In this document: positions 39,116-47,747 of the stretch, piece by piece | How positions within the stretch are numbered: the first letter of the stretch is position 1 | How the letters are laid out: every line of letters starts with the position of its first letter | Source of the DNA: Streptomyces leeuwenhoekii | Lineage (GTDB): Bacteria > Actinomycetota > Actinomycetes > Streptomycetales > Streptomycetaceae | Direction: 5' to 3' | Length of the DNA: 64,000 nucleotides | NCBI RefSeq assembly: GCF_001013905.1 | Contig: NZ_LN831790.1 | Location: 7,392,001-7,456,000, forward strand | Program-made: the position numbers and the translations under genes | The notes under the pieces: model-generated | Databases searched by the model: none | Seen by the model: only the letters and a program-made list of their open reading frames with translations | Told to the model about the DNA's origin: nothing

Positions 39116-40348
39116 GTGTGGAGCAGAGCGCGCTGGACCGCGGGAGCCGCGGCGGGAACACTGGTCCTCGATATCTTCTGGGGCGCGGGAGCGCACGGAT
39201 ACGGCGGTCAGGGGGCCGGTGCCCCGCTCAAGGGGCTCGACCGGTCCCGTACGGCGCCGATCCCGGTTGTCCGGGACGGTGCCGTGCTGAGCGGGACGGA
39301 CACCCGTCCCTTCCGGATGCTCGGGGTCACCTGGGACGACCCGGACGCCCACCTGGCCGCGACGGTGGAGGTGCGCACCCGGGCGGTGGGGACGGCACGG
39401 TGGTCCGGGTGGCTGAAGCTGGACGGTGACGACGCCCACGGTGAGGAAACCGCGCTGCGGGGCGGCACCGCCCCGGTGTGGGTGGGGCCGTCCGACGGTG
39501 TGGAGGTGCGGGTCGGCCCGGCGCCGGACGGCTCCTTCGCGCTGCCCGAGGGGCTGCGGCTGGACCTGGTCGATCCGGGGCCGGGTGGGCCCGCCGGATC
39601 CGCCGGGCCCGCGCCGCTCGCCGAGTCGGTGACGGCCTCCCAGGCCGCCGCGGCCCCGCGTCCGGCGATCGTCTCGCGCGCCGGGTGGGGCGCGGACGAG
39701 TCCCTGAGCCCGGAGGCCCCCGCCTATCTGCCGGGCGGCAAGGTCAAGGCGGTGGTGGTCCACCACACCGCCGGATCCAACACCTACACCTGCGCCGAGG
39801 CCCCGGCCGTACTGCGCGGCATCCACGCCTACCATGTGCAGCAACTGGGGTGGAAGGACATCGGCTACAACTTCCTCGTCGACAAGTGCGGCACGCTCTA
39901 CGAGGGGCGCAAGGGCGGCGTCGACCGCGCGGTCCTGGCGGCACACGCCTACGGTTTCAACACGGAGACCAGCGGCATCGCGGTGCTGGGCAACTACACG
40001 GACGTCACCCCGGCCGGAGCGGTCCTGGACTCCGTGGCGAAGCTGGCGGCGTGGAAGCTCGGCCAGTACGGCGTCTCTCCGACGGGCACCACCACGCTCA
40101 CCGCCGGTGCCGCCGGCCGCAACCACGCCGGCGCGACCTGGGCCAAGGGGGCGAAGCTGAGCTTCCCCACGATCCACGGGCACCGCGACGGTTACAACAC
40201 CGAGTGCCCCGGCGAGCGGCTGTACGCCCAACTGCCCACCATCCGCGCCCGGGCCGCGGCGTCCGCCGCGGCCACCTCGGCCGGGAGCAGCCGGGGCGGC
40301 GCGGCACCGGCGCCCGAGGGGAACGCCCTGGCTCTGCCGCGGAGCTGA
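39116..40348 (+). CDS. Peptidoglycan recognition / N-acetylmuramoyl-L-alanine amidase (amidase_2) protein
   Basis: This protein of about 410 residues is probably secreted: a short basic start (WSRARWTAGAAAGTLVLDIF) precedes a Gly/Ala-rich stretch. Residues about 40-180 are a beta-rich region of unknown role. Residues 188-385 are a PGRP/amidase_2 domain: VSRAGWGADESL, VVVHHTAGSN (first zinc histidine), GWKDIGYNFLVDKCGTLYEGR, AHAYGFNTETSGIAVLGNY and HGHRDGYNTECPGERLY (further zinc ligands). Such enzymes cut the lactyl-amide bond between muramic acid and the stem peptide. GTG 39116 is chosen because GAGGGA precedes it; the open frame extends upstream but only into non-coding sequence. Confidence 0.9.
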   Translation: MWSRARWTAGAAAGTLVLDIFWGAGAHGYGGQGAGAPLKGLDRSRTAPIPVVRDGAVLSGTDTRPFRMLGVTWDDPDAHLAATVEVRTRAVGTARWSGWLKLDGDDAHGEETALRGGTAPVWVGPSDGVEVRVGPAPDGSFALPEGLRLDLVDPGPGGPAGSAGPAPLAESVTASQAAAAPRPAIVSRAGWGADESLSPEAPAYLPGGKVKAVVVHHTAGSNTYTCAEAPAVLRGIHAYHVQQLGWKDIGYNFLVDKCGTLYEGRKGGVDRAVLAAHAYGFNTETSGIAVLGNYTDVTPAGAVLDSVAKLAAWKLGQYGVSPTGTTTLTAGAAGRNHAGATWAKGAKLSFPTIHGHRDGYNTECPGERLYAQLPTIRARAAASAAATSAGSSRGGAAPAPEGNALALPRS

Positions 40349-40360
40349 GGCGTGGTCGGC

Positions 40361-40391
40361 GCGGGGCCGGTCCCGCTCGCACCGGCCCCGC
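40361..40391 (+). terminator. Terminator after the amidase-like gene
   Basis: GCGGGGCCGGT (40361-40371) pairs with ACCGGCCCCGC (40381-40391) around a nine-base loop, 13 bases after the stop codon. Confidence 0.65.
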
Positions 40392-40442
40392 CCGGCGGCG
40401 CCCGGGCGGTGGCGGCGATTTCAAGAAGTTCTGTCGCCTTTG

Positions 40443-40480
40443 TTGACGGAGAGTCGGGCGGGCTGCACATTACTTAGCGG
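40443..40480 (+). promoter_or_regulatory. Possible promoter of the SGNH hydrolase gene
   Basis: TTGACG at 40443-40448 is followed after about 18 bases by ACATTA in a locally AT-rich patch. A small inverted pair GCGGT/ACCGT lies just downstream. It is the best promoter candidate in the 298-base gap 40349-40646. Confidence 0.3.
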
Positions 40481-40646
40481 TAGAACCGTTCAGTAACTCA
40501 GTGTTCCCCTGTCGTCGCCGGGGTGCGGGCCGTCCATGGGCGCGTGACCGCCGTCGACCTCCCTGCGAGCCGCCGAGTCCCCACCCGTACGCCGCCGGGC
40601 ACCGCCGTGCCCGGGTCCGGCATGCCCGACTCCGAGGAGAGTACGG

Positions 40647-41522
40647 ATGCCCAGACGCGCCCTCCGCCGTGCCCTGGCGGCGGTGGCCACCGCCGTGAGC
40701 GCGGTGGCCGTCGGCCTGGCCACCCCCACCGCGCACGCCGCCGAACCCCTGACGTACGTCGCCCTGGGCGACAGCTACAGCGCGGGCTCCGGCATCCTCC
40801 CCACCGATCCCCGGGCCCCGCTGCTCTGCCTGCGGTCCACGCTCAACTACCCGAACGTCATCGCCGGGCGCACCGGCGCCGCCCTCACGGACGTCACCTG
40901 CGGCGGCGCCCAGACCAAGGACTTCTCCGCGGCCCAGTACCCGGGCGTGCCCCCGCAGCTCGACGCCGTGGGCAGCGGCACCCGGCTGGTGACCCTGACG
41001 ATCGGCGGCAACGACAACAACACCTTCATCGGCGCCCTGCTGGCCTGCGGCACCGCGGGCATCGCCACCGGGGGACAGGGCAGCCCCTGCAAGACCCTCT
41101 ACGGCAGCACGTTCGAGGACCGGATCGAGGACAGCACCTACCCGGCGGTGAAGGCGTCCCTGCGGAAGATCCGGGCCAAGGCCCCCGCCGCACAGGTCGC
41201 CGTCCTCGGCTACCCGTGGATCCTGCCGCCCACGGCGGATCCGTCCTGCTACGCCAAGATGCCGATCGCCTCCGGCGACGTGCCCTATCTGCGCGGCATC
41301 CAGGCGCGCCTCAACGCGGTCATCGCACGCGCGGCCCAGGAGACCGGGACCACGTACGTGGACTTCTCCCGGACGTCGGAGGGGCACGACGCCTGCCGGG
41401 CCGCCGGAACCCGCTGGGTGGAGCCGTTGCTCTTCGGGACCAACGTGGTGCCCGTGCACCCCAACGCCCTGGGGGAGAGGCGCATGGCCGAGCAGACGCT
41501 GACGGCCGTGGGCCTCGGCTGA
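40647..41522 (+). CDS. Secreted SGNH/GDSL-family esterase or lipase
   Basis: This 291-residue protein has a clear Sec signal peptide (ARRALRR-type start, hydrophobic core, cleavage after AHA at about residue 31). The mature SGNH hydrolase shows block I GDSYSAGSG (Ser nucleophile), the glycine-containing block II, block III GGND, and block V VHPNALGE with the catalytic His; Asp is expected just before it in the Streptomyces lipase type. Several cysteines (CLR, CGG, LLACG, PCK, SCY, DACR) suggest disulfides. It probably hydrolyses esters outside the cell. ATG 40647 is preceded by GAGGAGA. Confidence 0.93.
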   Translation: MPRRALRRALAAVATAVSAVAVGLATPTAHAAEPLTYVALGDSYSAGSGILPTDPRAPLLCLRSTLNYPNVIAGRTGAALTDVTCGGAQTKDFSAAQYPGVPPQLDAVGSGTRLVTLTIGGNDNNTFIGALLACGTAGIATGGQGSPCKTLYGSTFEDRIEDSTYPAVKASLRKIRAKAPAAQVAVLGYPWILPPTADPSCYAKMPIASGDVPYLRGIQARLNAVIARAAQETGTTYVDFSRTSEGHDACRAAGTRWVEPLLFGTNVVPVHPNALGERRMAEQTLTAVGLG

Positions 41523-41562
41523 CCCGGCTGCCGCCCGCCGTCGCGCCCGCCCGTGTCACGCA

Positions 41563-41589
41563 CCGGGGCCGCCCGACCGGCGGCCCCGG
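41563..41589. terminator. Bidirectional terminator between SGNH hydrolase and copper-protein genes
   Basis: CCGGGGCCGCC (41563-41573) pairs with GGCGGCCCCGG (41579-41589) around the loop CGACC, between two converging genes 92 bases apart. Confidence 0.65.
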
Positions 41590-41614
41590 CCGTTCCGGGC
41601 GACGCGACGGGCGG

Positions 41615-42022
41615 TCAGCCGAGGGCCCGGAGGAGTTCGTTGCACGCCTGTTCGCAGGAGCGGCAGGCCTCGGCACACAGACGGCAGTGCTCGTGCATGT
41701 CCGCGTGTGTGGAGCACTCGTCGGCGCACGCCTTGCAGGCGGTGGCACAGGCCGTCAGGATCGCCCGGGTGACGTTGGCGTCGTAGCCGGTGTGCCGGGA
41801 CAGCACGGCGGCGGTGGCCTCGCAGATGTCCGCGCAGTCCATGTCGGTGCGGATGCACTTGGTGAGCTCGCCGACCATGCCCTCGGACAGACACGCGTCC
41901 GCACACGCCGTACACGCCTGGGCGCAGGCGATGCACTCCTCGACGCAGCGGGCGAGCCGGTCGCGGTCGATCCCGCCCAGGTCGGCCGGATAGGTGGCGA
42001 GCATGTCCTTGACCGTCGTCAT
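41615..42022 (-). CDS. Four-helix-bundle copper-storage protein (Csp / DUF326 type)
   Basis: This small protein (135 residues) carries 18 cysteines, mostly in C-x2-C and C-x3-C steps along predicted helices (RCVEECIACAQACTACADAC, ACATACKACADEC, HCRLCAEACRSCEQAC). That is the pattern of four-helix-bundle copper-storage proteins, which fill the bundle core with Cu(I). There is no signal peptide, so it should act in the cytosol as a copper buffer. ATG 42022 follows AGGAGG; a GTG codon just before it is also possible. The upstream neighbour on the same strand is a GH109-like gene, with a hairpin between them, so the two are probably separate units. Confidence 0.9.
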   Translation of the reverse strand: MTTVKDMLATYPADLGGIDRDRLARCVEECIACAQACTACADACLSEGMVGELTKCIRTDMDCADICEATAAVLSRHTGYDANVTRAILTACATACKACADECSTHADMHEHCRLCAEACRSCEQACNELLRALG

Positions 42023-42144
42023 CACCGGTCACCTCCTCCTGATCGGTCAGGGGGAGGGGCGCGGCCGGGCGGGTCGCGCCGCCTCCTCCGCTGTCCCCTG
42101 CCGGGTTGGCCGCGACCGGCGGCGCAAACGCGGCCGGACCGTCT

Positions 42145-42185
42145 TCCCCCCGGCCCGCCGCCGTTCGGCGCGGCGGGCCGGGGGA
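42145..42185 (-). terminator. GC-rich hairpin after the GH109-like gene
   Basis: CCCCCGGCCCGCCGC and GCGGCGGGCCGGGGG flank a short GTTCG-type loop at 42145-42185, giving a stem of about 15 bp or more between the GH109-like stop and the copper-protein start. The rest of this 206-base gap holds the ribosome site of the copper-protein gene. Confidence 0.6.
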
Positions 42186-42228
42186 AAGGAAGGAGGCGGC
42201 GGCTGCCGTGCGGGCCACCGTCGGTGGT

Positions 42229-43653
42229 TCAGGACGCGGGCGGCATCTCAACGGCGCGCGAGTCGAGGCCGGGGCGCGTGCCCGCCCACCCGCCGCGGGT
42301 GAAGTCGGGAATCTCGACAGGTCGGCCGTCCCTGGCCAGGGACGCGGCGCTGAGCGGGACCGGAGCGCACCAGGCCGCCGAGTCGTAGACGTCGATGTCC
42401 GGGGCGAGGCCGAGGCGCATGAGCTGGACCGTGCGCCACTGCATGACGTAGTCCATGCCGCCGTGGCCCCCGTTGTTCGCCGCGTCGTCACCCACCGTCC
42501 GCCACAGCCAGTGGTCGAACTCCGTGCGGTAGCCGGCGAAGTCACGCCAGGTGTGACCGCCGTGGTCCGGTTCGAGGTAGACCCGCGCGCCGGTGGGCGC
42601 CGGACCCGTGTAGTCCTCGACGATGCCGCGGCTGCCGGCGAGGCTGTTGATCCGGCTGTAGGGCCGGGGCGAACTCACGTCGTGCTCCGCCCGGATCGTC
42701 CGCCCCTTCTCCGTCTCGATCAGACAGGTGACCAGGTCACCGTTGATGTACGTCTCCTTCCAGGAAGGATGGCTCCGGGGGACGAAGCGCTCGCGGTAGT
42801 CGGCCAGCCCCTTCGGCGCGGTGGAGGTGGCGCGAAGCGTGGTCATCCGGTCGCCGCGGTTGATGTCCATGGCCCCCGCGATCGGGGCCAGCCCGTGCAT
42901 GGGATACAGGGAAGCGGTGCTGCGGGTGTGCCACAGCCGCCGCCAGGAGTCGGTGTAGTAGGTGTCGGAGAAGAGCAGTTCCCGCAGGTCGTGCAGGTAG
43001 CCCCCGTGACCGTTGGTGATGTCCCCGAACAGGCCGTCGTGCGCCATCTTGAGCACGGCGAGCTCGTTGCGGCCGTAGCAGCAGTTCTCGGCGAGCATCA
43101 GGTGCCTGCGGGTCCGCTCGGAGGTGTCGACGAGATCCCACAGTTCGGGCAGCTCCGTCGCGACGGGGAGTTCGACCATGGCGTGCCTGCCGCTCAGCAG
43201 CGCCGCCCGGCCCTGCTCGTGGTGGAACTCCCACGGCGTGGCGATGTAGACCAGATCGATGTCGTCGCGCTTCAGCATCTCGGTGTAGGCGTCCGCCGAG
43301 CCGCCGAATTCGGCGGGGCGCGGCTCACCCCTGCTCACCAGGCGGTCCGCGGCGCGCTTGGCCCGGTCGGCGCGGATGTCGCAGACGGCGGTCACGGTGC
43401 AGCCGGGGACGGCGGCCCACCCCGTGATCATGCCCGCGCCCCGGTTGCCCAGGCCGATCACACCGACGCGGACGGTCCGGTGGACGTCGAACGGCACACC
43501 GATCATCGACTTCTGGCCGGGTCTGCGACGGGGAGCCTGCCCGGTGGCCGCCGAGGCGGTCTGCGCCGAACCGGCGATTCCGGCCGCGAGCGCCCCGGTG
43601 GCGACGGCTCCGCCCAGGAGCAACCGGCGGGAGACGGCGGGGGTTTCCGACAT
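42229..43653 (-). CDS. Tat-exported Gfo/Idh/MocA oxidoreductase, GH109-like glycosidase
   Basis: This 474-residue protein begins with a twin-arginine signal (SRRLLLGGAVATGALAAG, cleavage near ASA at about 34). Then comes an NAD(P)-binding Rossmann domain: VRVGVIGLGNRGAGMITGW at about 60-78, VCDIRADRAKRAADRL, and YIATPWEFHHEQGRAAL. The middle motifs ENCCYGRNELAVLKM and GGYLHDLRELLFSDTYYTDSW match GH109 alpha-N-acetylgalactosaminidases, which hydrolyse glycosides by a transient NAD-dependent oxidation and carry bound cofactor out through Tat. The substrate is probably a GalNAc- or related sugar-containing glycan. ATG 43653 has GAGGAG upstream. Confidence 0.88.
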   Translation of the reverse strand: MSETPAVSRRLLLGGAVATGALAAGIAGSAQTASAATGQAPRRRPGQKSMIGVPFDVHRTVRVGVIGLGNRGAGMITGWAAVPGCTVTAVCDIRADRAKRAADRLVSRGEPRPAEFGGSADAYTEMLKRDDIDLVYIATPWEFHHEQGRAALLSGRHAMVELPVATELPELWDLVDTSERTRRHLMLAENCCYGRNELAVLKMAHDGLFGDITNGHGGYLHDLRELLFSDTYYTDSWRRLWHTRSTASLYPMHGLAPIAGAMDINRGDRMTTLRATSTAPKGLADYRERFVPRSHPSWKETYINGDLVTCLIETEKGRTIRAEHDVSSPRPYSRINSLAGSRGIVEDYTGPAPTGARVYLEPDHGGHTWRDFAGYRTEFDHWLWRTVGDDAANNGGHGGMDYVMQWRTVQLMRLGLAPDIDVYDSAAWCAPVPLSAASLARDGRPVEIPDFTRGGWAGTRPGLDSRAVEMPPAS

Positions 43654-43732
43654 GGTGGCAACGCTCCTCGCTGGGTGGCTGACAGCACTGTCGGGGCATG
43701 ACTCTGCGGGCTCGCCGCGTTCATGTCAATAT

Positions 43733-43770
43733 GTGCTCGTAGTCGAGCTGTTTCGAGCACGACCGAGCAC
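43733..43770 (-). promoter_or_regulatory. Candidate operator upstream of the GH109-like gene
   Basis: GTGCTCG at 43733-43739 is inverted relative to CGAGCAC at 43754-43760 and again at 43764-43770, in an AT-richer patch about 80 bases before the GH109-like start. The remaining part of the 341-base gap 43654-43994 is GC-rich and shows nothing else I can name. Confidence 0.4.
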
Positions 43771-43994
43771 GGGACCCGGCGCTGCGCGCCCGTTGCCCGC
43801 GCTCGTGACGCGTGCCCGCGACCCGGTGAGGATGCGCCGACGGCCGCCCGCCGGGCGGACGGCCGCCGCCCCTGACCCGCCCCGGCCGCCGCGCGGCCCG
43901 GACGCCGGGGGCCGGGGCCGATGTCCTGTGCGCGGGCGCGGCTCCGGGGCGGGCACGCGGGGCGGGCGGGCGGACACGCCGCGCGGCGGCTCGC

Positions 43995-45398
43995 TCAACC
44001 GCCGCAGCAACCGCCGGACGTCTCCCCGGAGCCGGTGGAAGCGGTGGAACCCGAGGTGAGCGGGAGTACCTGTGGCGCGGGCGCCGCGCAGCAGCCGTCC
44101 GCACCCGTCCGCCCGGGCTCCGGGGTGTCGTAGAGGCCGCTGCCCCCGCACACGCCGGTCTCCGGGAGCGTGAGCTCCACGCGGTCGGCGGCGTCGGTGT
44201 CACCGGCGAGTGCGGCGGCCACGGAGCGGACCTGCTCGTAACCCGTCATGGCGAGGAAGGTGGGCGCGCGTCCGTAGGACTTCATGCCGACCAGGTAGAT
44301 GCCGGGTTCGGGGTGGGACAGCTCGGCGTGGCCGTGCGGGTAGACGGTGCCGCAGGAGTGGACGTTGGGGTCGATCAGCGGTGCCAGCGCGAGCGGAGCC
44401 TGGAGGCGCTCGTCCAGGCGGAGGCGGATCTCGGACAGGAAGGACAGGTCCGGCCGGAAGCCGGTCAGCGCGATCACCTCGTCCACCGCCTCCAGGCGGC
44501 GGCCGTCGTCGCCGACGAGCACCAGGCGCCCGCTGCCGTCGCGTTCGATGGCCTCGGTGCGGAAACCGGTGACGGCATCGGCGTGACCGTCCTCCACGGC
44601 GGCCTTGGCGGCCAGGCCGAGGGCGCCCCGGGCGGGCAACTGGTCGGCGGAGCCGCCGCCGAAGGTGGCCGCGGACAGGCCGCGCCGCAGGATCCACACG
44701 GCGCGGGTGCCGGCGCCGTCCCGCGCCCGGGCCAGCTCGGCCAGGGCGGCCAGGGCCGTGAAGGCGGAGGCGCCGGAGCCGATGACGGCGGTGCGCCGGC
44801 CGGCGTACCGGGTGCGGACGGCGGGGTCCGTCAGGTCGGGGACGCGGTACGTGACCCGGTCGGCGGCTGCCCGCTCGCCCAGGGCGGGAAGGCCGTCGCC
44901 GCCGGCCGGCCCCGGGCCGGACCAGGTGCCCGAGGCGTCGATGACGGCACGGGCCGCGACACGTCCCTCCCGGCCGTCCTCGTACCGCACATGCAGGACG
45001 AAGGGCTGGTCCTCGCGGCCGGCGTCCACGATCCGGTCCCGGCCGGCCCGGGAGACGCCGGTCACGGTGGTGCGGAAGCGGACCCGGTCGCCGAGGGCCG
45101 CCGCCAAGGGGCGCAGATACCGCTCGGCCCATTCCCCGCCGGTGGGGTAGGAGGCGCCGTCGGGCCGCGTCCAGCCGGTGGGTGCGAGCAGCTTCTCGGC
45201 GGCCGGGTCGACGACCTCGCTCCACGGGGAGAAAAGCCGTACGTGCGCCCACTCGCGCACCGCGGCACCCGCGGCCGGCCCGGCTTCCAGCACGAGCGGT
45301 TGGAGGCCGCGTCCGGCCAGGTGCGCGGCGGCGGCCAGCCCGACGGGGCCGGCTCCGATGACGGCGACGGGCAGATCGGAAAAGGCGGACGCGGTCAC
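43995..45398 (-). CDS. FAD/NAD(P)-binding flavoprotein (ArsO-like monooxygenase family)
   Basis: This 467-residue protein has two dinucleotide-binding motifs: VIGAGPVGLAAAAHLA at about 13-28 for FAD and VIGSGASAFTALAALAEL at about 198-215 for NAD(P). ALTGFRPDLSF and GIYLVGMKSYGRAPTFL are typical of single-component flavin monooxygenase-like proteins. The C-terminus ends in a Cys-rich tail (DGCCAAPAP ... GGCCGG). Proteins of this type occur in actinobacterial arsenic loci (ArsO). Divergence from an ArsR gene with As(III)-binding cysteines supports that link, but the reaction is not established. GTG 45398 is preceded by AAGGAG. Confidence 0.85.
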   Translation of the reverse strand: MTASAFSDLPVAVIGAGPVGLAAAAHLAGRGLQPLVLEAGPAAGAAVREWAHVRLFSPWSEVVDPAAEKLLAPTGWTRPDGASYPTGGEWAERYLRPLAAALGDRVRFRTTVTGVSRAGRDRIVDAGREDQPFVLHVRYEDGREGRVAARAVIDASGTWSGPGPAGGDGLPALGERAAADRVTYRVPDLTDPAVRTRYAGRRTAVIGSGASAFTALAALAELARARDGAGTRAVWILRRGLSAATFGGGSADQLPARGALGLAAKAAVEDGHADAVTGFRTEAIERDGSGRLVLVGDDGRRLEAVDEVIALTGFRPDLSFLSEIRLRLDERLQAPLALAPLIDPNVHSCGTVYPHGHAELSHPEPGIYLVGMKSYGRAPTFLAMTGYEQVRSVAAALAGDTDAADRVELTLPETGVCGGSGLYDTPEPGRTGADGCCAAPAPQVLPLTSGSTASTGSGETSGGCCGG

Positions 45399-45439
45399 GG
45401 CCGGCTCCTTGGTTTCGACGTCTGTCTATGTCTCCAGCA

Positions 45440-45480
45440 TGCGCTCGGAATAGGAGTCCGTCAATATAGAGGTTCATCGA
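45440..45480. promoter_or_regulatory. Candidate ArsR operator and divergent promoter region
   Basis: The 131-base divergent gap contains TCAATATAGAGGTTCATCGA (45461-45480), an imperfect dyad with TCAAT/ATCGA ends, in an AT-rich patch where ArsR repressors usually bind. On the minus strand TTGACGG overlaps its left end and is a plausible -35 box for the flavoprotein gene. Confidence 0.4.
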
Positions 45481-45529
45481 ATCAGCGGGGGATCTTGGGC
45501 TGCCGCGCGAAGGGTGTGAACATAGACGC

Positions 45530-45889
45530 ATGTCGAAGCCAGAGGAGAAGTGGACCGTGCCCCCGGCCCGGCCGTGCTGCCCGGCCCTGACCGAGCGGGA
45601 GCTGACCGCCGAGGAGGCGGAGGTGACCGCCGCCATGTTCAAGGCCCTCGGTGATCCCGTCCGGCTGCGCCTGTTCTCCAAGGTGGCCTCCCACCCCGAC
45701 CGGGAAGCGTGTGTCTGCGACATCGCGGACGTGGGTGTCTCCCAGCCGACCGTCTCCCACCACCTCAAGAAGCTGAAGGAGGCCGGGCTGCTGGTCTCCG
45801 AGCGGCGGGGCACATGGGTCTACTACCGTGTCGAGCCGTCGGTGCTCGCCGCGATGGGCAGGCTGCTGGCCGTCCCGGCCACGGCGTGA
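45530..45889 (+). CDS. ArsR-family metalloregulatory repressor
   Basis: This 119-residue winged-helix protein has the As(III)/Sb(III)-type sensing cysteines in EACVCDIAD (Cys61 and Cys63), directly before the DNA-recognition helix VSQPTVSHHLKKLKEAGLLV. An extra pair, PCCPAL, lies at about residues 15-20 and could supply the third thiol, as in some actinobacterial ArsRs. On binding arsenite it should leave DNA and release transcription of its own unit and probably of the divergent flavoprotein. ATG 45530 is the family start. The acetyltransferase gene follows after 20 bases, so the two are cotranscribed. Confidence 0.95.
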   Translation: MSKPEEKWTVPPARPCCPALTERELTAEEAEVTAAMFKALGDPVRLRLFSKVASHPDREACVCDIADVGVSQPTVSHHLKKLKEAGLLVSERRGTWVYYRVEPSVLAAMGRLLAVPATA

Positions 45890-45909
45890 ACCGACTCCAG
45901 GAGGACCGG

Positions 45910-46425
45910 ATGACCGGCGGGAGCACGACGGGCGTGCTGATCGTGCCGCTGCGCGCCGAGCACGCCGACGAGGTGCTGCGCATCTACCGGGCGGGCATCG
46001 ACGAGGGCGACGCCACCTTCGAGACCGAGGCGCCGGGCTGGGCGGAGTTCGACTCCGCGAAACTTCCCGAGCACCGCTTCGTCGCCGTGGACGCGGCCGA
46101 CGGCACGGTGCTCGGCTGGATCGCGGCCACCCGGGTCTCCCCGCGCCGCGCCTACGCCGGAGTGGTGGAACATTCCGTCTACGTGCACCCCGGCGCCAGG
46201 GGCCGCGGGGTCGCCTCCGCCCTGCTGAAGACGTTCCTCGAGTCCACCGAGGCGGCCGGGGTGTGGACCGTCCAGTCGGGCGTCTTCCCCGAGAACACCG
46301 CCAGCCTCGCCCTCCACCGGCGAGCCGGGTTCCGCGTCATCGGCACCCGCGAACGCGTCGGCCGCCACCGGGGCCGGTGGCGTGACGTCGTCCTCCTCGA
46401 ACGCCGCAGCCCCGTGGTCGGCTGA
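45910..46425 (+). CDS. GNAT acetyltransferase, PAT/Bar or ArsN1-like
   Basis: This 171-residue GNAT enzyme matches the phosphinothricin N-acetyltransferase group: IYRAGIDEGDATFETEAPGW at about 25-44, AYAGVVEHSVYVHPGARGRGVASALL (acetyl-CoA loop, R-G-x-G-x-A) and GVFPENTASLALHRRAGFRVIG. Members acetylate phosphinothricin, methionine sulfoximine or, in arsenic loci, the arsenic analogue arsinothricin (ArsN1). Position behind arsR favours the arsinothricin reading, but this is inference. CAGGAGG precedes ATG 45910. Confidence 0.88.
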   Translation: MTGGSTTGVLIVPLRAEHADEVLRIYRAGIDEGDATFETEAPGWAEFDSAKLPEHRFVAVDAADGTVLGWIAATRVSPRRAYAGVVEHSVYVHPGARGRGVASALLKTFLESTEAAGVWTVQSGVFPENTASLALHRRAGFRVIGTRERVGRHRGRWRDVVLLERRSPVVG

Positions 46426-46527
46426 CGCCGCGACGCCCACGGACACGGAGGGTGCAGCATCGCGATCGCCGCGCAGTCCGTGACGGGGGGCGGCGGACGA
46501 GCCTCGCGGCGGCCCGCCGCGCCCGCG

Positions 46528-47607
46528 TCAGGCGCGCGAGGACCGTCCCGGTGGCGGCCCGCTGCTGCGGCGGACGACGAGGTCGACCGGTACGACCGGG
46601 TCGGCCGGCGGCGGTTCGCCGCTGCCGTCGATCCGGTGCAGCAGCAGGCGCAGCGAACGGGTGCCGATCTCCGCGAAGTCGGTGCGCACGGTGGTCAGCG
46701 GCGGCAGCAGATGGGCGGCCTCCGGGATGTCGTCGTAGCCGACCACGCTGACGTCCCCGGGCACGGAGCGTCCGGCCTCGTGCAGCGCGTGCAGCAGCCC
46801 CAGCGCCATCTGGTCGTTGGACACGAACACCGCCGTCACCTCGGGGTCGCGCGCCAGCCGGCGGCCGAGGTCGTAGCCGGAGTCCGCGCTCCAGTCACCG
46901 GCGAGTGGCTCGGTTACCTCGGCCCCGGCGGCCTCCAGCGTGGCCCGCCAGGCCGCCAGCCGCTGGTCGGCGGAGAACCAGCCGGCCGGGCCCGCGAGGT
47001 GCCGGACGGTGCGGTGCCCCAGGTCCAGCAGGTGCTCGGTGGCCTTGCGGGCGCCGGCGCGGGAGTCGCCGGTGACGAGGGGGATGCCGTCGGCCAGGGC
47101 GTTGTCGAGGACCACCAGCGGCATGGACAAGTCGGCCTCCGCCAGCGCCCGGCCCACCCAGCGCTGCGGGGCGATGGCGATCACCCCGTCGGCGCCCTCG
47201 GCTGACAGGCGGTGCACGGCCTCCGTCACGGTGCCCCGGTCGGCCGTGTCCAGGGCGATGGAGCTCACCAGGTAACCGGCCTTCTGTGCCGCCGTGTTGA
47301 TCGCCGTCAGGGCGGACGCGGGACCGTAGCGCGCCGCGTCGAAGGAGATGACGCCGAGCATCCGGGTCCGGCCGCTGGCCAGCGACCGCGCGCTGCGGCT
47401 GGGACGGTAACCGAGCGTCCGCATGGCCTCCAGGACCGCCTCGCGGGTCGCCGGCCGCACCGCCGGGTGGTCGTTGAGCACCCGGGAGACGGTCTGCTTG
47501 GAGACCCCGGCCACACGTGCCACGTCGGCCATCACGGGACGGGCCCCCGCGAAGCTGCGTCTGCCGCGCCGCCGGGGCGTGGGGCCGTCGTCGGCGCTTG
47601 GCGTCAT
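46528..47607 (-). CDS. LacI-family transcriptional regulator
   Basis: This 359-residue repressor has a LacI helix-turn-helix at about 26-50 (MADVARVAGVSKQTVSRVLNDHPAV) with the hinge helix SARSLASGR, followed by a periplasmic-binding-protein-like sugar sensor (LGVISFDAARYG, GDWSADSGYDLGRRL, AVFVSNDQMALGLL, VVGYDDIPEAAHLLPPLTTV). It lies 200 bases behind a GH35 beta-galactosidase on the same strand, separated by a terminator. It most likely controls that gene through the palindromes at 49846-49870. ATG 47607 is the normal family start; 25 residues precede the helix-turn-helix. Confidence 0.95.
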   Translation of the reverse strand: MTPSADDGPTPRRRGRRSFAGARPVMADVARVAGVSKQTVSRVLNDHPAVRPATREAVLEAMRTLGYRPSRSARSLASGRTRMLGVISFDAARYGPASALTAINTAAQKAGYLVSSIALDTADRGTVTEAVHRLSAEGADGVIAIAPQRWVGRALAEADLSMPLVVLDNALADGIPLVTGDSRAGARKATEHLLDLGHRTVRHLAGPAGWFSADQRLAAWRATLEAAGAEVTEPLAGDWSADSGYDLGRRLARDPEVTAVFVSNDQMALGLLHALHEAGRSVPGDVSVVGYDDIPEAAHLLPPLTTVRTDFAEIGTRSLRLLLHRIDGSGEPPPADPVVPVDLVVRRSSGPPPGRSSRA

Positions 47608-47747
47608 GGCGGGTGCTTCCTCGGCGTCGGTACGTCGGTACGGTGGTACGGCTGGGCAGCGGCAGACCGGCGGGCGGGCCGGCCGCACGGGTGCGAGCCC
47701 AGCATAGGCAGTCGCCCGGCGCCACCGCCGGGAGCCACCGGGCGCCG

